Assembly: GCA_947088415.1 (NCBI GenBank)
Contig: CAMUGK010000039.1
Location: forward strand, 1 to 8,925
Length of the DNA stretch: 8,925 nt
Direction: 5' to 3'
Source of the DNA: an uncultured Bacillota bacterium
Lineage (GTDB): Bacteria > Bacillota > Clostridia > Christensenellales > UBA1242
The notes below the pieces were generated by a model. It saw only the letters and a list, made by a program, of their open reading frames with translations, was not told the origin of the DNA and searched no databases. The position numbers and the translations under genes were made by a program. Shown piece after piece: positions 1 through 6,541 of this stretch (the stretch's first letter is position 1; each line of letters begins with the position of its first letter).

Positions 1-71
1 CCAAGAGATTTAAGCCTTTTCATTTGTTCTTCACTAAAATCAAAATGTTCAAGCACATAAATATTTTTCAT
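1..71 (-). CDS. N-terminus of a gene cut by the left edge; possibly a D-2-hydroxyacid dehydrogenase
   Basis: Only the first 23 codons are in the window. They begin MKNIYVLEHFDFSEEQ and continue MKRLKSL. The ATG at 71-69 is preceded by AAGGAG (80-85, minus strand) at normal spacing and by a promoter with an extended -10 at 92-97, so translation from here is well supported although the frame is too short to be obvious. An opening beta strand (NIYVLEHF) followed by an amphipathic helix with SEEQxxRLKxLG-like character resembles the N-termini of D-isomer-specific 2-hydroxyacid dehydrogenases, such as phosphoglycerate dehydrogenase-like proteins. That family call rests on a short stretch and is tentative; the existence of the gene is firmer than its function. 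Confidence 0.55.
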   Translation of the reverse strand, partial: MKNIYVLEHFDFSEEQMKRLKSL

Positions 72-91
72 TTTCTATTCTCCTTATGCCT

Positions 92-120
92 ATTATATCA
101 TATTTCAAATTATTTTGAAA
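92..120 (-). promoter_or_regulatory. Promoter of the left-edge gene, with a palindrome over its -35/spacer
   Basis: On the minus strand there is a perfect TATAAT (92-97) with an extended TG one base upstream (99-100). A weak -35, TTTCAA (115-120), lies at a 17-base spacing. The sequence at 103-120 is an imperfect 18-base palindrome, TTTCAAA-N4-TTTGAAA, that covers the -35 and most of the spacer, a typical place for a repressor operator. The ribosome binding site follows the -10 by six bases. Promoter assignment is by consensus; the operator is inference. Confidence 0.6.
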
Positions 121-127
121 CACTTTA

Positions 128-718
128 TCAAACTTTTATTTCTTTTAAGATTTCAACAATTTCTGCTTCTCCAACAAACAAAATTTCCTTTGCTTTTGTC
201 TTTGAATTTTGATCTTGCGTCCAAAACTTTTCAGCAAGTTCTTTATATTCATTGAAAGAAAGTCCCGGTCTGCCGATTCCAAAATCTCTTACACAGAAGA
301 TTTGCCCATTAAGTTTAACTGCCACAGCTTGATATGTTTTGTTAGATGTTTTCTTTGCCATTATGTCAATGTTTTTAAAAACATCTTCTTTGCACTCTGA
401 TAAAAACATACATTTGAAACGAGATGGCAGCTGTGGAAATTTCTCTTTTCTGACTTCTTCCAAAGCAATTTCTCGCATAAACAAGTCATAGTTCTGCAAA
501 GCTATTGACATATCCATTTGCAGTTGTTTGTTTTTAAAAATACCTTTTTGGGCAGTTTTAAATCCCAATTCGTGTATTGGCTTGCCATTTTGATTAAATG
601 AAAAATCAAAAATTTTCATTTGTCCGTTAGGTGTTTCGCCAAAATGGATTTTGTCGCCAATTTTATAATTTCTATCAGTTGCAACTTGATATAAAATCAA
701 ATCTTTTACTTTTTGCAT
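128..718 (-). CDS. DUF2441 family protein
   Basis: A 196-residue soluble protein with no signal peptide or membrane segment. The segment at about 81-107 (MREIALEEVRKEKFPQLPSR, then FKCMFLS) matches my memory of the conserved core of DUF2441 proteins. The N-terminus (LILYQVATDRNYKIGDKIHF) and the C-terminal GEAEIVEIL (183-191) also fit the family layout. The biochemical function is unknown. I recall Pfam grouping DUF2441 with the ADP-ribosyltransferase-like fold clan, but I cannot point to a convincing catalytic triad here, so no enzyme activity is claimed. It is the last gene of a pnuC-hydrolase-DUF2441 operon: its ATG lies 14 bases after the hydrolase stop, with AAGGA as the ribosome binding site. 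It ends in TGA. Confidence 0.7.
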   Translation of the reverse strand: MQKVKDLILYQVATDRNYKIGDKIHFGETPNGQMKIFDFSFNQNGKPIHELGFKTAQKGIFKNKQLQMDMSIALQNYDLFMREIALEEVRKEKFPQLPSRFKCMFLSECKEDVFKNIDIMAKKTSNKTYQAVAVKLNGQIFCVRDFGIGRPGLSFNEYKELAEKFWTQDQNSKTKAKEILFVGEAEIVEILKEIKV

Positions 719-732
719 TTTACAAGTTCCTT

Positions 733-1578
733 TTATTGTTTTACAAACTCTAAAATTGCTTTTGCAAGTTCTTTTTCTTTGTTTCTGAAAGTGTGTCCAG
801 AGTTTTCGATAACTCTTATAACATTGTTTTTGTTCTTGCTGTTTTCGTTTATAGTTTGAAGATGACTAAGTGTATTTCCAAAAGCAAAACCGTCATTTTT
901 GCCCATGATAAATAGTCCTGCTTGTTTAATCTTTTTAAGTTGCTTCCAGTCTCCAATCTTTGCGTATATTGGCAAGTTCTTTGCATTTTTATTGTTCATA
1001 AAATCCAAAAATGATCTTGCAGTAAAGAGATTATAATTGTCAAAAGCAATAGGCAACAACTCATCAAGTTTGTTTTCTTCTTTGAGTTTAATCGCAATTG
1101 GCATAAGTTCATCTGCCGACAATTGCTCATGATCTTTCAAACAGCCAGTATCAGTTGGCGAAATCAAAATATATTTATCAATTTTTTCTTTTTGATTTTT
1201 TGAAAGATAATAAACAACTTTGTTTGTTCCGTAAGAATGTCCGCCTAAAACAATGTGCTTTAAGCCATTTTCTTTTGCCCAATCAACAAAAGCTTGTAAA
1301 TCTTCAACGCAATTGTCAAAAAGTTCGTATGTGCAGCCAGTAGGTTTGCCATTTGCTGTTTTAGAGTCCATTCTATGAAATGCGCCGCTATTGTGGGCGT
1401 AAACAAAAGAGATTTTGTTTTTCTCTAATTCCTCACCAACAACTTGCAAAAATTTATTTTCAAAGATGTTCCCACAAGTTCCATTTGTTATTATAACGCA
1501 AGTATCTTTGTATTGCTCGCCATATAGGCAGCCATACAATACATCACCACGCTTTGTTTCAACTTCAAAAATTTTCAT
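733..1578 (-). CDS. Alpha/beta hydrolase (serine hydrolase)
   Basis: A 281-residue cytosolic protein with an alpha/beta-hydrolase layout. An early strand and oxyanion-type turn (VIITNGTCGN, 28-37) is followed by the nucleophile elbow GGHSYG (Ser115). The acid is probably Asp229 (GKNDGFAF) and the base His262 (NSGHTF). The triad order and spacing are complete, so it should be active as an esterase, lipase or peptidase-like hydrolase; the substrate is unknown. It loosely resembles the DUF1749/UPF0613 type. I chose the ATG at 1578 rather than the one at 1590: GGAG sits six bases before 1578, and the 1590 ATG overlaps that Shine-Dalgarno and has none of its own. It is the middle gene of the operon, 24 bases after pnuC and 14 before the DUF2441 gene. 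Confidence 0.8.
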   Translation of the reverse strand: MKIFEVETKRGDVLYGCLYGEQYKDTCVIITNGTCGNIFENKFLQVVGEELEKNKISFVYAHNSGAFHRMDSKTANGKPTGCTYELFDNCVEDLQAFVDWAKENGLKHIVLGGHSYGTNKVVYYLSKNQKEKIDKYILISPTDTGCLKDHEQLSADELMPIAIKLKEENKLDELLPIAFDNYNLFTARSFLDFMNNKNAKNLPIYAKIGDWKQLKKIKQAGLFIMGKNDGFAFGNTLSHLQTINENSKNKNNVIRVIENSGHTFRNKEKELAKAILEFVKQ

Positions 1579-1602
1579 TTTCAACTCCATTTTATATTTA
1601 TT

Positions 1603-2334
1603 TTAATTAAAATCACATTTATCAATGCTCATCTTTTGCCTTTTATATTTTCGTGCCCAGTTTACAATCCCATAAACATTGTTGATTCCAAAAATCGCAA
1701 AAGTGAGTGCCATAGGCAACAATCCAATATCTCCAACGCCACCTTCGATTATTGGCATAAGCCAAAGCACAATTATCACGAGATTTTGAATTATGTATGA
1801 AATAAACTGAAAAACACTTCGTCTTAAAGTTAAATAATATGAAACGATCGGGATAATAAATGTTGCAACGCTTATAATCAAATAATTTGTGTTGAGTGCT
1901 TTAAGCATAAAATATACAGGCGCAATCAAAGCGGCAGCAGTTGCGAATATTGCAAGCCACTCTTTCCAAGCAAGTTTATTGACTTGTATTTCTGAGTTTT
2001 CTCTTTTGTTGCGAAACCAACTTATCGCAGTCACAATTTGGATTGGGATTAAGATAAATAGATTTAAAATGCTTTCGCCATACAGTCCATTGAAATAAGA
2101 TTGCACCACATATATTCCGTCTGAAATAATTTGATAAATAGGATAAAGATAAACACTTTTTGACAAGCAAAACATAGCAAATATTGCAGAAAGAGAATAG
2201 ACGATTGAAAGCCAATCACTTTTAAAAACAATTGAAACTGTGATTATTGTGATTAAACTGAATGTGAGAAAAAGAGTTTCAAAGAGATTGAAACTTTTAA
2301 AAAAGGCAATAAGTGAATTTGTAAACTTTCTCAT
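1603..2334 (-). CDS. pnuC: PnuC-type nicotinamide riboside/NMN transporter
   Basis: A 243-residue integral membrane protein with about seven to eight hydrophobic helices (roughly 18-38, 41-57, 62-80, 86-108, 122-146, 150-169, 176-193, 203-226). Family hallmarks are NGLYGESILNLFILIPIQ (82-99) leading into ISWFRNKRE, and near the C-terminus INNVYGIVNWARK (217-229) followed by a basic cytoplasmic tail. PnuC proteins carry nicotinamide riboside (or NMN) across the membrane by facilitated diffusion for NAD salvage; that is family knowledge. The substrate here could instead be another ribosylated vitamin, as in the related PnuT/PnuX proteins. The start is the ATG at 2334, preceded by AAGGA at 2340-2344. 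An upstream in-frame ATG (2352) overlaps the TATAAT of the promoter and cannot be in the mRNA. This is the first gene of a three-gene operon. Confidence 0.8.
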   Translation of the reverse strand: MRKFTNSLIAFFKSFNLFETLFLTFSLITIITVSIVFKSDWLSIVYSLSAIFAMFCLSKSVYLYPIYQIISDGIYVVQSYFNGLYGESILNLFILIPIQIVTAISWFRNKRENSEIQVNKLAWKEWLAIFATAAALIAPVYFMLKALNTNYLIISVATFIIPIVSYYLTLRRSVFQFISYIIQNLVIIVLWLMPIIEGGVGDIGLLPMALTFAIFGINNVYGIVNWARKYKRQKMSIDKCDFN

Positions 2335-2350
2335 AGTGTTCCTTAATCTC

Positions 2351-2378
2351 ATTATATTTAAAATTAGGTTGCAAACAA
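2351..2378 (-). promoter_or_regulatory. Promoter of the pnuC operon
   Basis: The minus strand has a perfect TATAAT (2351-2356) and a weak -35 TTGTTT (2373-2378) at 16-base spacing. The ribosome binding site AAGGA starts six bases after the -10, so the leader would be about 10 nt, leaving no room for a riboswitch if this is the only promoter. No TGn extension is present. Confidence 0.5.
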
Positions 2379-2429
2379 AGTGAAAAATTATAATTTACAC
2401 AAAAAATTAAAATTTAAAGGTTATTGTTT

Positions 2430-2951
2430 TTAATTGTCAATTAGTTCTATATTCTTTATTGTGGGGAAAATAATTTGAATGTAGTCCATGAAAGTTTTTC
2501 CGTCAACATCACCAAATGCAAGATAAAACATTTTGACACCATTCCAAACAAATTTATATTTTCCGATATTAAATCCATTTTTTTTGTAAAATCGGAGTCT
2601 TTTAATTCTCTGTTCAGCATTTGCTGCATTCTTATCCACATTCTCAACATCAACAGCAATTGGTTTGTTTGAAAACTTTTTCTTGATCCAGCTTAGGATT
2701 GCCGATCCAATACCTTGGCCTCGCTTCTCTTTTACAACTGCAAGATAATTTAGGTGCACGAAATCCATTGTGTCACATAAATGTGCTATTCCCAATAACG
2801 AGCCATGTTCATAAAAAGCAAACATTTTAAAATCTTTAAAAACGCCTTTCCATAGTTGTTCAAGTTCAACGCGTTCACAGGGTGGAAAACTGTCTATATA
2901 TATTTCTTTGACTTTATCTCTATCTTCAAAGTCGATCTTCTTTGATACCAT
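2430..2951 (-). CDS. GNAT family N-acetyltransferase
   Basis: A 173-residue single-domain acetyltransferase. It begins with a D-x-V-x-x-I-Y-x-x-S-F-P-P-x-E-R element (11-27). Motif A is LAVVKEKRGQGIGSAIL (70-86), with the acetyl-CoA pyrophosphate loop R-G-Q-G-I-G intact. Motif B, RLRFYKKNGFNIG (118-130), is preceded by a basic RIKRLR run. This layout is common in Bacillota GNATs of unassigned substrate, so no acceptor is proposed. It is the last gene of the transglutaminase-like operon: only six bases separate its ATG from the previous stop. The only good Shine-Dalgarno, AAGGAG, lies inside the end of the upstream gene about 13 bases away, which suggests translational coupling. No convincing terminator follows its stop. 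Confidence 0.88.
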   Translation of the reverse strand: MVSKKIDFEDRDKVKEIYIDSFPPCERVELEQLWKGVFKDFKMFAFYEHGSLLGIAHLCDTMDFVHLNYLAVVKEKRGQGIGSAILSWIKKKFSNKPIAVDVENVDKNAANAEQRIKRLRFYKKNGFNIGKYKFVWNGVKMFYLAFGDVDGKTFMDYIQIIFPTIKNIELIDN

Positions 2952-2957
2952 AAATTT

Positions 2958-3458
2958 TTACAGGCTCCTTTTTGTATAAACACAAATATTCTTTTCTTTA
3001 TTTGCTGTGCCAATATATGAAAGCACACTTTCTGCCATGCGTTTTCCTTCATTTGAGACAGTGATTGCAACCAAATTTTTCTTTTTGCTGCTTTCTTTAA
3101 GCAATTCTTTCAAAAGTGGAACACAATATTTTCGGTATTCTTTTAAAACTAAGACCGACGGGATATAAAAGAAATTTGATTTCACATTAACTTCGCTTTC
3201 AGAAAAAGCATAATCTCCGTCATATTTTAAACTTAAAATTTCGTCAAATAGTTTTTTTGTAATAGAATAGAACAGAAAATAACCAACGATTTTATCTTCG
3301 ACAGTCAGCAAAAATATATCATTCTTGTCCGAATAGCGCTGAAAATACCAAGATTTTTCATTGTTATAGTCAAAATCAAGATAAAATTCTTTATCTATCT
3401 CGATAATTTTTTCTATAATCTCATGCGTCATCTTTCTCTTTATGACTTTGACTTTCAT
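2958..3458 (-). CDS. Divergent GNAT-like acetyltransferase
   Basis: A 166-residue soluble protein that looks like a GNAT fold. A sensing strand pair, FLLTVEDKIVGYFLFYSI (49-66), is followed by an acidic loop and then the motif A strand FFYIPSVLVLKEYR (96-109) leading into a helix. The acetyl-CoA loop is degenerate: where R/Q-x-x-G-x-G/A is expected the sequence is EYRKYCVPLLKELL, with no glycines. The protein may be inactive, bind a different cofactor, or have been misassigned. The ATG has GGAG six bases upstream and overlaps the preceding gene's TGA (ATGA at 3455-3458), so the two are co-translated. It belongs to the same operon as the canonical GNAT just downstream. Confidence 0.6.
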   Translation of the reverse strand: MKVKVIKRKMTHEIIEKIIEIDKEFYLDFDYNNEKSWYFQRYSDKNDIFLLTVEDKIVGYFLFYSITKKLFDEILSLKYDGDYAFSESEVNVKSNFFYIPSVLVLKEYRKYCVPLLKELLKESSKKKNLVAITVSNEGKRMAESVLSYIGTANKEKNICVYTKRSL

Positions 3459-3823
3459 TTTTTCTCCAATTGTTTCGATCCGTTAGAAAACAAAGCTTCG
3501 TCTATAAGCGGCACAATGTCAATTGCTGGCTCCTCATAAGGGTGCGCTTTGCGAAGCGCAGAAACAACAGTTTTAACTTTGTCAATATCGCAAATGACTT
3601 CCAATTTTTCTTCTTCAACAAACTCTAATTTGTTTCTTATGCCAATATGTGGATTGGCTTTGTCATTTGGGATAAACGTTCCAACACTTTTTACAGATGT
3701 CGTGCAGTAAGAATAATTGCCAATAACCCCTGCGCCAGCTTCACAAATTGCGTTTCGCACTTCTTCAACATTTTCAAGTGGAACAGTCACAAAAATTTTT
3801 ACTTTGTTTACATCAACCAACAT
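3455..3823 (-). CDS. Stand-alone YqfO/Nif3-type PII-like (CutA-like fold) domain protein
   Basis: A 122-residue protein that matches the small alpha/beta domain inserted in Nif3/YqfO-family proteins and also found alone. Diagnostic segments are KIFVTVPLENVEEVRNAICE (9-28), GAGVIGNYSYCTTSVKSVGT (30-49), NPHIGIRNKLEFVEE (58-72) and the signature HPYEEPAIDIVPL (94-106). The metal-binding Nif3 core is absent, so this is the domain alone. The fold is PII/CutA-like and usually trimeric; its ligand is not established. The start is the ATG at 3823, with AAAGGAG seven bases upstream; an in-frame TTG at 3829 is only one base from the Shine-Dalgarno and is rejected. The transglutaminase-like gene ends 12 bases upstream, and the stop overlaps the next gene by four bases. 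Confidence 0.82.
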   Translation of the reverse strand: MLVDVNKVKIFVTVPLENVEEVRNAICEAGAGVIGNYSYCTTSVKSVGTFIPNDKANPHIGIRNKLEFVEEEKLEVICDIDKVKTVVSALRKAHPYEEPAIDIVPLIDEALFSNGSKQLEKK

Positions 3824-3835
3824 ATACAAACTCCT

Positions 3836-5764
3836 TTACTCCAAATTCAATTCATCAGTCTTGACAGGTGGATTTTGTGAAAAGGCATTGCTTGCACCTT
3901 CCGTAAAGAATTTTTGGGCATCTTCACAATTTGTTTCAATAATTTGTTTTACTGTTTTTTCTATTTCAGCCTCATCAGCAAAATCATAATCTTCACTCAA
4001 AACCTTTTTTAATGCAGTTGAAATCCGTGGCAAATCAATTGTCTTACTTTGCTCTAACAAAAGATCAGTTATTTCTTGGCAAGACAATCCTTTGGATTCG
4101 ATTATTTCGTCGGCAAGAACATCGGCAGGTGTGCTGTCCAATTCATCAAGCCTTTCCATGACTCTATCCAAGCTGGACTTACCTTTTTCAATTCTTGTTT
4201 GTAAATCTCCCACAGGATCTTGTAGCAATCTAACTTTGCTTAAACTATAAGAAACGTCTTCCCTAAATTCTTCACTATCGCCATAAAGCATTGTGAAATA
4301 AACTCTGTCAAATAAATATGCTTTGTGTGCAGGCGACATTTGTGCAAGTCTTAAAGCATTTTCTGGGTCTGAAAACAGATTTTCAAGCGAAGTTGTGATT
4401 GCTTTAATTTTTTCTCTCTTTACTTCAATTTGTTCTTGCGTATCAAATTCATAAACACATTTTTCAAGATTTTTATTGATTTGAGAAATAAAAGTTTGAG
4501 TTGGATCTTCTTGTTTTTCTTTTTGAGATATTCCTTTAATTGCGTTAATAAACAAAGAAATGTCATCATGTTCTTTTGCTGCGCTTAAAGCCTTTTGATA
4601 TGCTTGCACATCATCATAGTCAAGTTGCAATTTCTCTTGTTTTGACAAAAATTCTAATGCTTGTTTATAAGTCTTTAAATCGGCTTGTTCATCTGCAATA
4701 AAATTTAAAATGTTCAATACAGAATTGCCATAAGCTATATCGACCATTTTTCTTTTTACTTCTGGATTTTGTGCCATAAAAATTAAAAATTCTTTTGAAT
4801 ATCTTAGTTTAGAGCCTGCAAATGCCAAGTTGTTCTGTGAAGGCTTGTTATATAGAGTTTCCTTCTTTTTTTCTTTTGACTCTGTTTTTGTCTCTTGTTC
4901 TACGGATTGCTTTTTATCTCTTAAACGTTCGGCAGCAGTATAGAGATCAAGAATTTGAGACTTCATCTTTGAAATATCTTCAAGTGGCACCATGAAATGA
5001 TTTAAAAAGCCTATTCTTCCTTTAACTTCTGCACAATCCCAAGTCGGATCAAGATAAAAATATCCGTCAATGCCATATTTTTCATCTTTCAAATAAACAA
5101 TTAAATTTTGGTGTCCTTTGGTAGCTGTGTTGTCATCATCTAAAACTTCAACATGATTTTTGAAAAGTTTTATATTTTCATCTCCAACATCTTCGATAAT
5201 AGCTTTAAAAAGTTCGCTAAATCCAACACAAACAATTTTTTCGCTATTTAAAACTCCATAAACTGATCGTGATTGAGAAGAATGATCGTTCTCATCTTCG
5301 GCAATATATGGTCTTGATGTGACTGTGAAATATGCAGACAATAGTTTTTCGTATGGCGAAAATCCTCTTTGTTTTATCTTGCTTGATGTTTCGCTGATTT
5401 GGTTGTTTGCATTTTCAGCCTCATCAATAGTCCAAGTTTTAGCCATATCTTCAAAGCCAAAAGAAACATTCTCTTTCTTCAAAAGTTCAGAAACAAGTTT
5501 AAACTGTTTCCACTCATCAGGGGTGTATCTTCTTTCTTCGTCCAATGCAGCAACTGTAATGTCATTTGCTTTCAATCCATTGTCTTGCAAAGTGCTGATT
5601 ATTGAAAGGATATTCTCATCTTCGGTGGCAATAAGTTCGCGCCCATTCATGAGAACAACAAATTTTAAGTTTGCTGTTTCAGCTGATTTGCTTTTATAAT
5701 CTGCAATAGCTTCTTCCAAACTTAATTTGCTTTCACTTAAATTGAAATAATATTTGTTATCCAT
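3836..5764 (-). CDS. Large cytosolic transglutaminase-like (Cys-His-Asp) protein
   Basis: A 642-residue protein with no signal peptide and no membrane segment. An N-terminal region (about 1-125) precedes a transglutaminase-like papain-fold core at about 135-245: SRSVYGVLNSEKIVCVGFSE places the nucleophile at Cys179, GHQNLIVYL the base at His218, and YFYLDPTWD the acid at Asp239. A charged linker (283-304, rich in K, E, Q and T) leads to a long, mostly helical C-terminal half (about 320-642) that I cannot assign. Such cores can act as peptidases, crosslinking enzymes or deamidases; which applies here is unknown. The protein is intracellular by prediction, unlike many secreted transglutaminase-like proteins. 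It has its own strong promoter and AAGGA Shine-Dalgarno, and leads an operon with the YqfO-type protein and two GNATs. Confidence 0.78.
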   Translation of the reverse strand: MDNKYYFNLSESKLSLEEAIADYKSKSAETANLKFVVLMNGRELIATEDENILSIISTLQDNGLKANDITVAALDEERRYTPDEWKQFKLVSELLKKENVSFGFEDMAKTWTIDEAENANNQISETSSKIKQRGFSPYEKLLSAYFTVTSRPYIAEDENDHSSQSRSVYGVLNSEKIVCVGFSELFKAIIEDVGDENIKLFKNHVEVLDDDNTATKGHQNLIVYLKDEKYGIDGYFYLDPTWDCAEVKGRIGFLNHFMVPLEDISKMKSQILDLYTAAERLRDKKQSVEQETKTESKEKKKETLYNKPSQNNLAFAGSKLRYSKEFLIFMAQNPEVKRKMVDIAYGNSVLNILNFIADEQADLKTYKQALEFLSKQEKLQLDYDDVQAYQKALSAAKEHDDISLFINAIKGISQKEKQEDPTQTFISQINKNLEKCVYEFDTQEQIEVKREKIKAITTSLENLFSDPENALRLAQMSPAHKAYLFDRVYFTMLYGDSEEFREDVSYSLSKVRLLQDPVGDLQTRIEKGKSSLDRVMERLDELDSTPADVLADEIIESKGLSCQEITDLLLEQSKTIDLPRISTALKKVLSEDYDFADEAEIEKTVKQIIETNCEDAQKFFTEGASNAFSQNPPVKTDELNLE

Positions 5765-5782
5765 ATTTTTGTCCTTAAATAT

Positions 5783-5811
5783 ATTGTATCACATTTAATT
5801 TGTTTTGTAAA
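5783..5811 (-). promoter_or_regulatory. Strong promoter of the transglutaminase-like operon
   Basis: The minus strand carries -35 TTTACA (5806-5811), a 17-base spacer, and -10 TACAAT (5783-5788) with an extended TG (TGATACAAT). The AAGGA ribosome binding site starts six bases after the -10, giving a predicted leader of about 12 nt. It lies wholly in the 54-base gap after the HD gene. Confidence 0.75.
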
Positions 5812-5818
5812 GGGTGCT

Positions 5819-6247
5819 TTATTCAAATCCTTTGGCTTTCAGTTCGTCCACAATTGGCTTAATATCTGGCTTGTTCTTGCAACCAGCATATCTCTTGTCA
5901 ATATCTTGCATTCTGCCTTCAAAGGATACATAATTTCCTTTTCCGTCAATGTGCATGTCTGCCCAATTCAACAAATCCAAAAACTTACTTTTGTATTTGC
6001 AGTTTGCTTCGCCATGATAATAAACTTCTTTCCAAAATTTATATTTTTGTTTTTTAAGTATAAGTCCGCCAACAATAGGGTGCTTGCTATAATCTTTTTC
6101 ATCTAAAAACTCATAGCCAATATCATGCAAAAGACCAAGAGTGAAAAGATCTTCCACATCTTGGGCCTTCATTTTTTCTTTGATCGCAAATTCTTTGAGC
6201 AAATTTGCAACTCCAAATATATGTTTTTGTCTGTCAATTGAAATCAT
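5819..6247 (-). CDS. Small HD-domain phosphohydrolase
   Basis: A 142-residue single-domain protein with the HD metal-ligand series in order: His9 (RQKHIFGVANLL), His41-Asp42 (GLLHDIGYEF), His56 (KHPIVGG), His78 (YHGEA) and Asp97 (NWADMHIDGKG). HD proteins with this set are metal-dependent phosphohydrolases, often acting on nucleotides or phosphomonoesters; the closest family types are YfbR/YedJ-like or HDIG-like predicted hydrolases. The substrate cannot be told from the sequence. It is transcribed from its own extended -10 promoter with AGGAT as Shine-Dalgarno. It ends eight bases before the downstream operon's -35 and no terminator lies between, so readthrough into that operon is possible. 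Confidence 0.85.
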   Translation of the reverse strand: MISIDRQKHIFGVANLLKEFAIKEKMKAQDVEDLFTLGLLHDIGYEFLDEKDYSKHPIVGGLILKKQKYKFWKEVYYHGEANCKYKSKFLDLLNWADMHIDGKGNYVSFEGRMQDIDKRYAGCKNKPDIKPIVDELKAKGFE

Positions 6248-6265
6248 TTTATCATCCTATTCTGT

Positions 6266-6274
6266 ATTATAGCA
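6266..6274 (-). promoter_or_regulatory. Extended -10 promoter of the HD gene
   Basis: The minus strand reads TGCTATAAT, a perfect extended -10. I see no good -35 at 16-18 bases, which is acceptable for an extended -10 promoter. The TAGGAT Shine-Dalgarno follows six bases after the -10 and the ATG 18 bases after it. Confidence 0.6.
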
Positions 6275-6411
6275 TAAATCTATTCGATTTGTATTAAATT
6301 TTAAGAATTTTTTGTTTTTTACTTTCAAATGCTTTGAATTTGTTTCCAATTTTGATGTCATTTGTTATGAGATATTCTTAATTTTTCTAACAATTTGTCG
6401 CAAAACTTTCT

Positions 6412-6442
6412 TAAAATGAGAAAATCCCTATTTTAAAGGGAT
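6412..6442 (-). terminator. Weak intrinsic terminator-like hairpin downstream of the recombinase
   Basis: On the minus strand a 6-bp stem, ATCCCT/AGGGAT (6437-6442 with 6424-6429), closes a 7-base loop and is followed by the T-rich tail TTTCTCATTTT. It sits 52 bases past the recombinase stop and would end that transcript before the HD gene. The stem is short and the T tract interrupted, so efficiency would be modest. Confidence 0.4.
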
Positions 6443-6493
6443 GTAGCGATTTTGAAAAACGAAAACGGCTGAATGTCTTTATTTATGGGAAGA

Positions 6494-6541
6494 TTAGGCA
6501 GTTTTAAACAGTCTTAAAAAGTCAAAAAAAACACTGCCTAA
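6494..6541. repeat. 9-bp inverted repeat enclosing three 10-bp tandem iterations
   Basis: TTAGGCAGT (6494-6502) is mirrored exactly by ACTGCCTAA (6533-6541). Between them, starting at 6500, are three consecutive 10-base units: AGTTTTAAAC, AGTCTTAAAA and AGTCAAAAAA, i.e. one unit per helical turn. Neither strand has a T tract directly after the stem, so it is not an ordinary terminator. It directly abuts the tRNA-Leu fragment and contains the recombinase stop codon. A role as a recombinase or accessory protein binding site is inference. Confidence 0.5.

Noticed and set aside
2335..2352. An upstream in-frame ATG for pnuC at 2352
   Set aside because: The ATG overlaps the TATAAT of the promoter and lies upstream of the predicted RNA start; AAGGA points to the ATG at 2334.
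2353..2429. An intrinsic terminator after the last gene of the transglutaminase-like operon
   Set aside because: The gap has T runs but no GC-containing stem; the short palindromes are AT-only.
5319..5699. A 126-codon open frame on the plus strand inside the transglutaminase-like gene (also 7463-7819 inside the recombinase)
   Set aside because: These are antisense shadows of genes with clear motifs; their products are low-complexity, with no recognisable domain.
6301..6381. An 8-bp inverted repeat TTAAGAAT...ATTCTTAA (6301-6308 and 6374-6381)
   Set aside because: Short, AT-only apart from one base pair and 65 bases apart; expected by chance in this composition.
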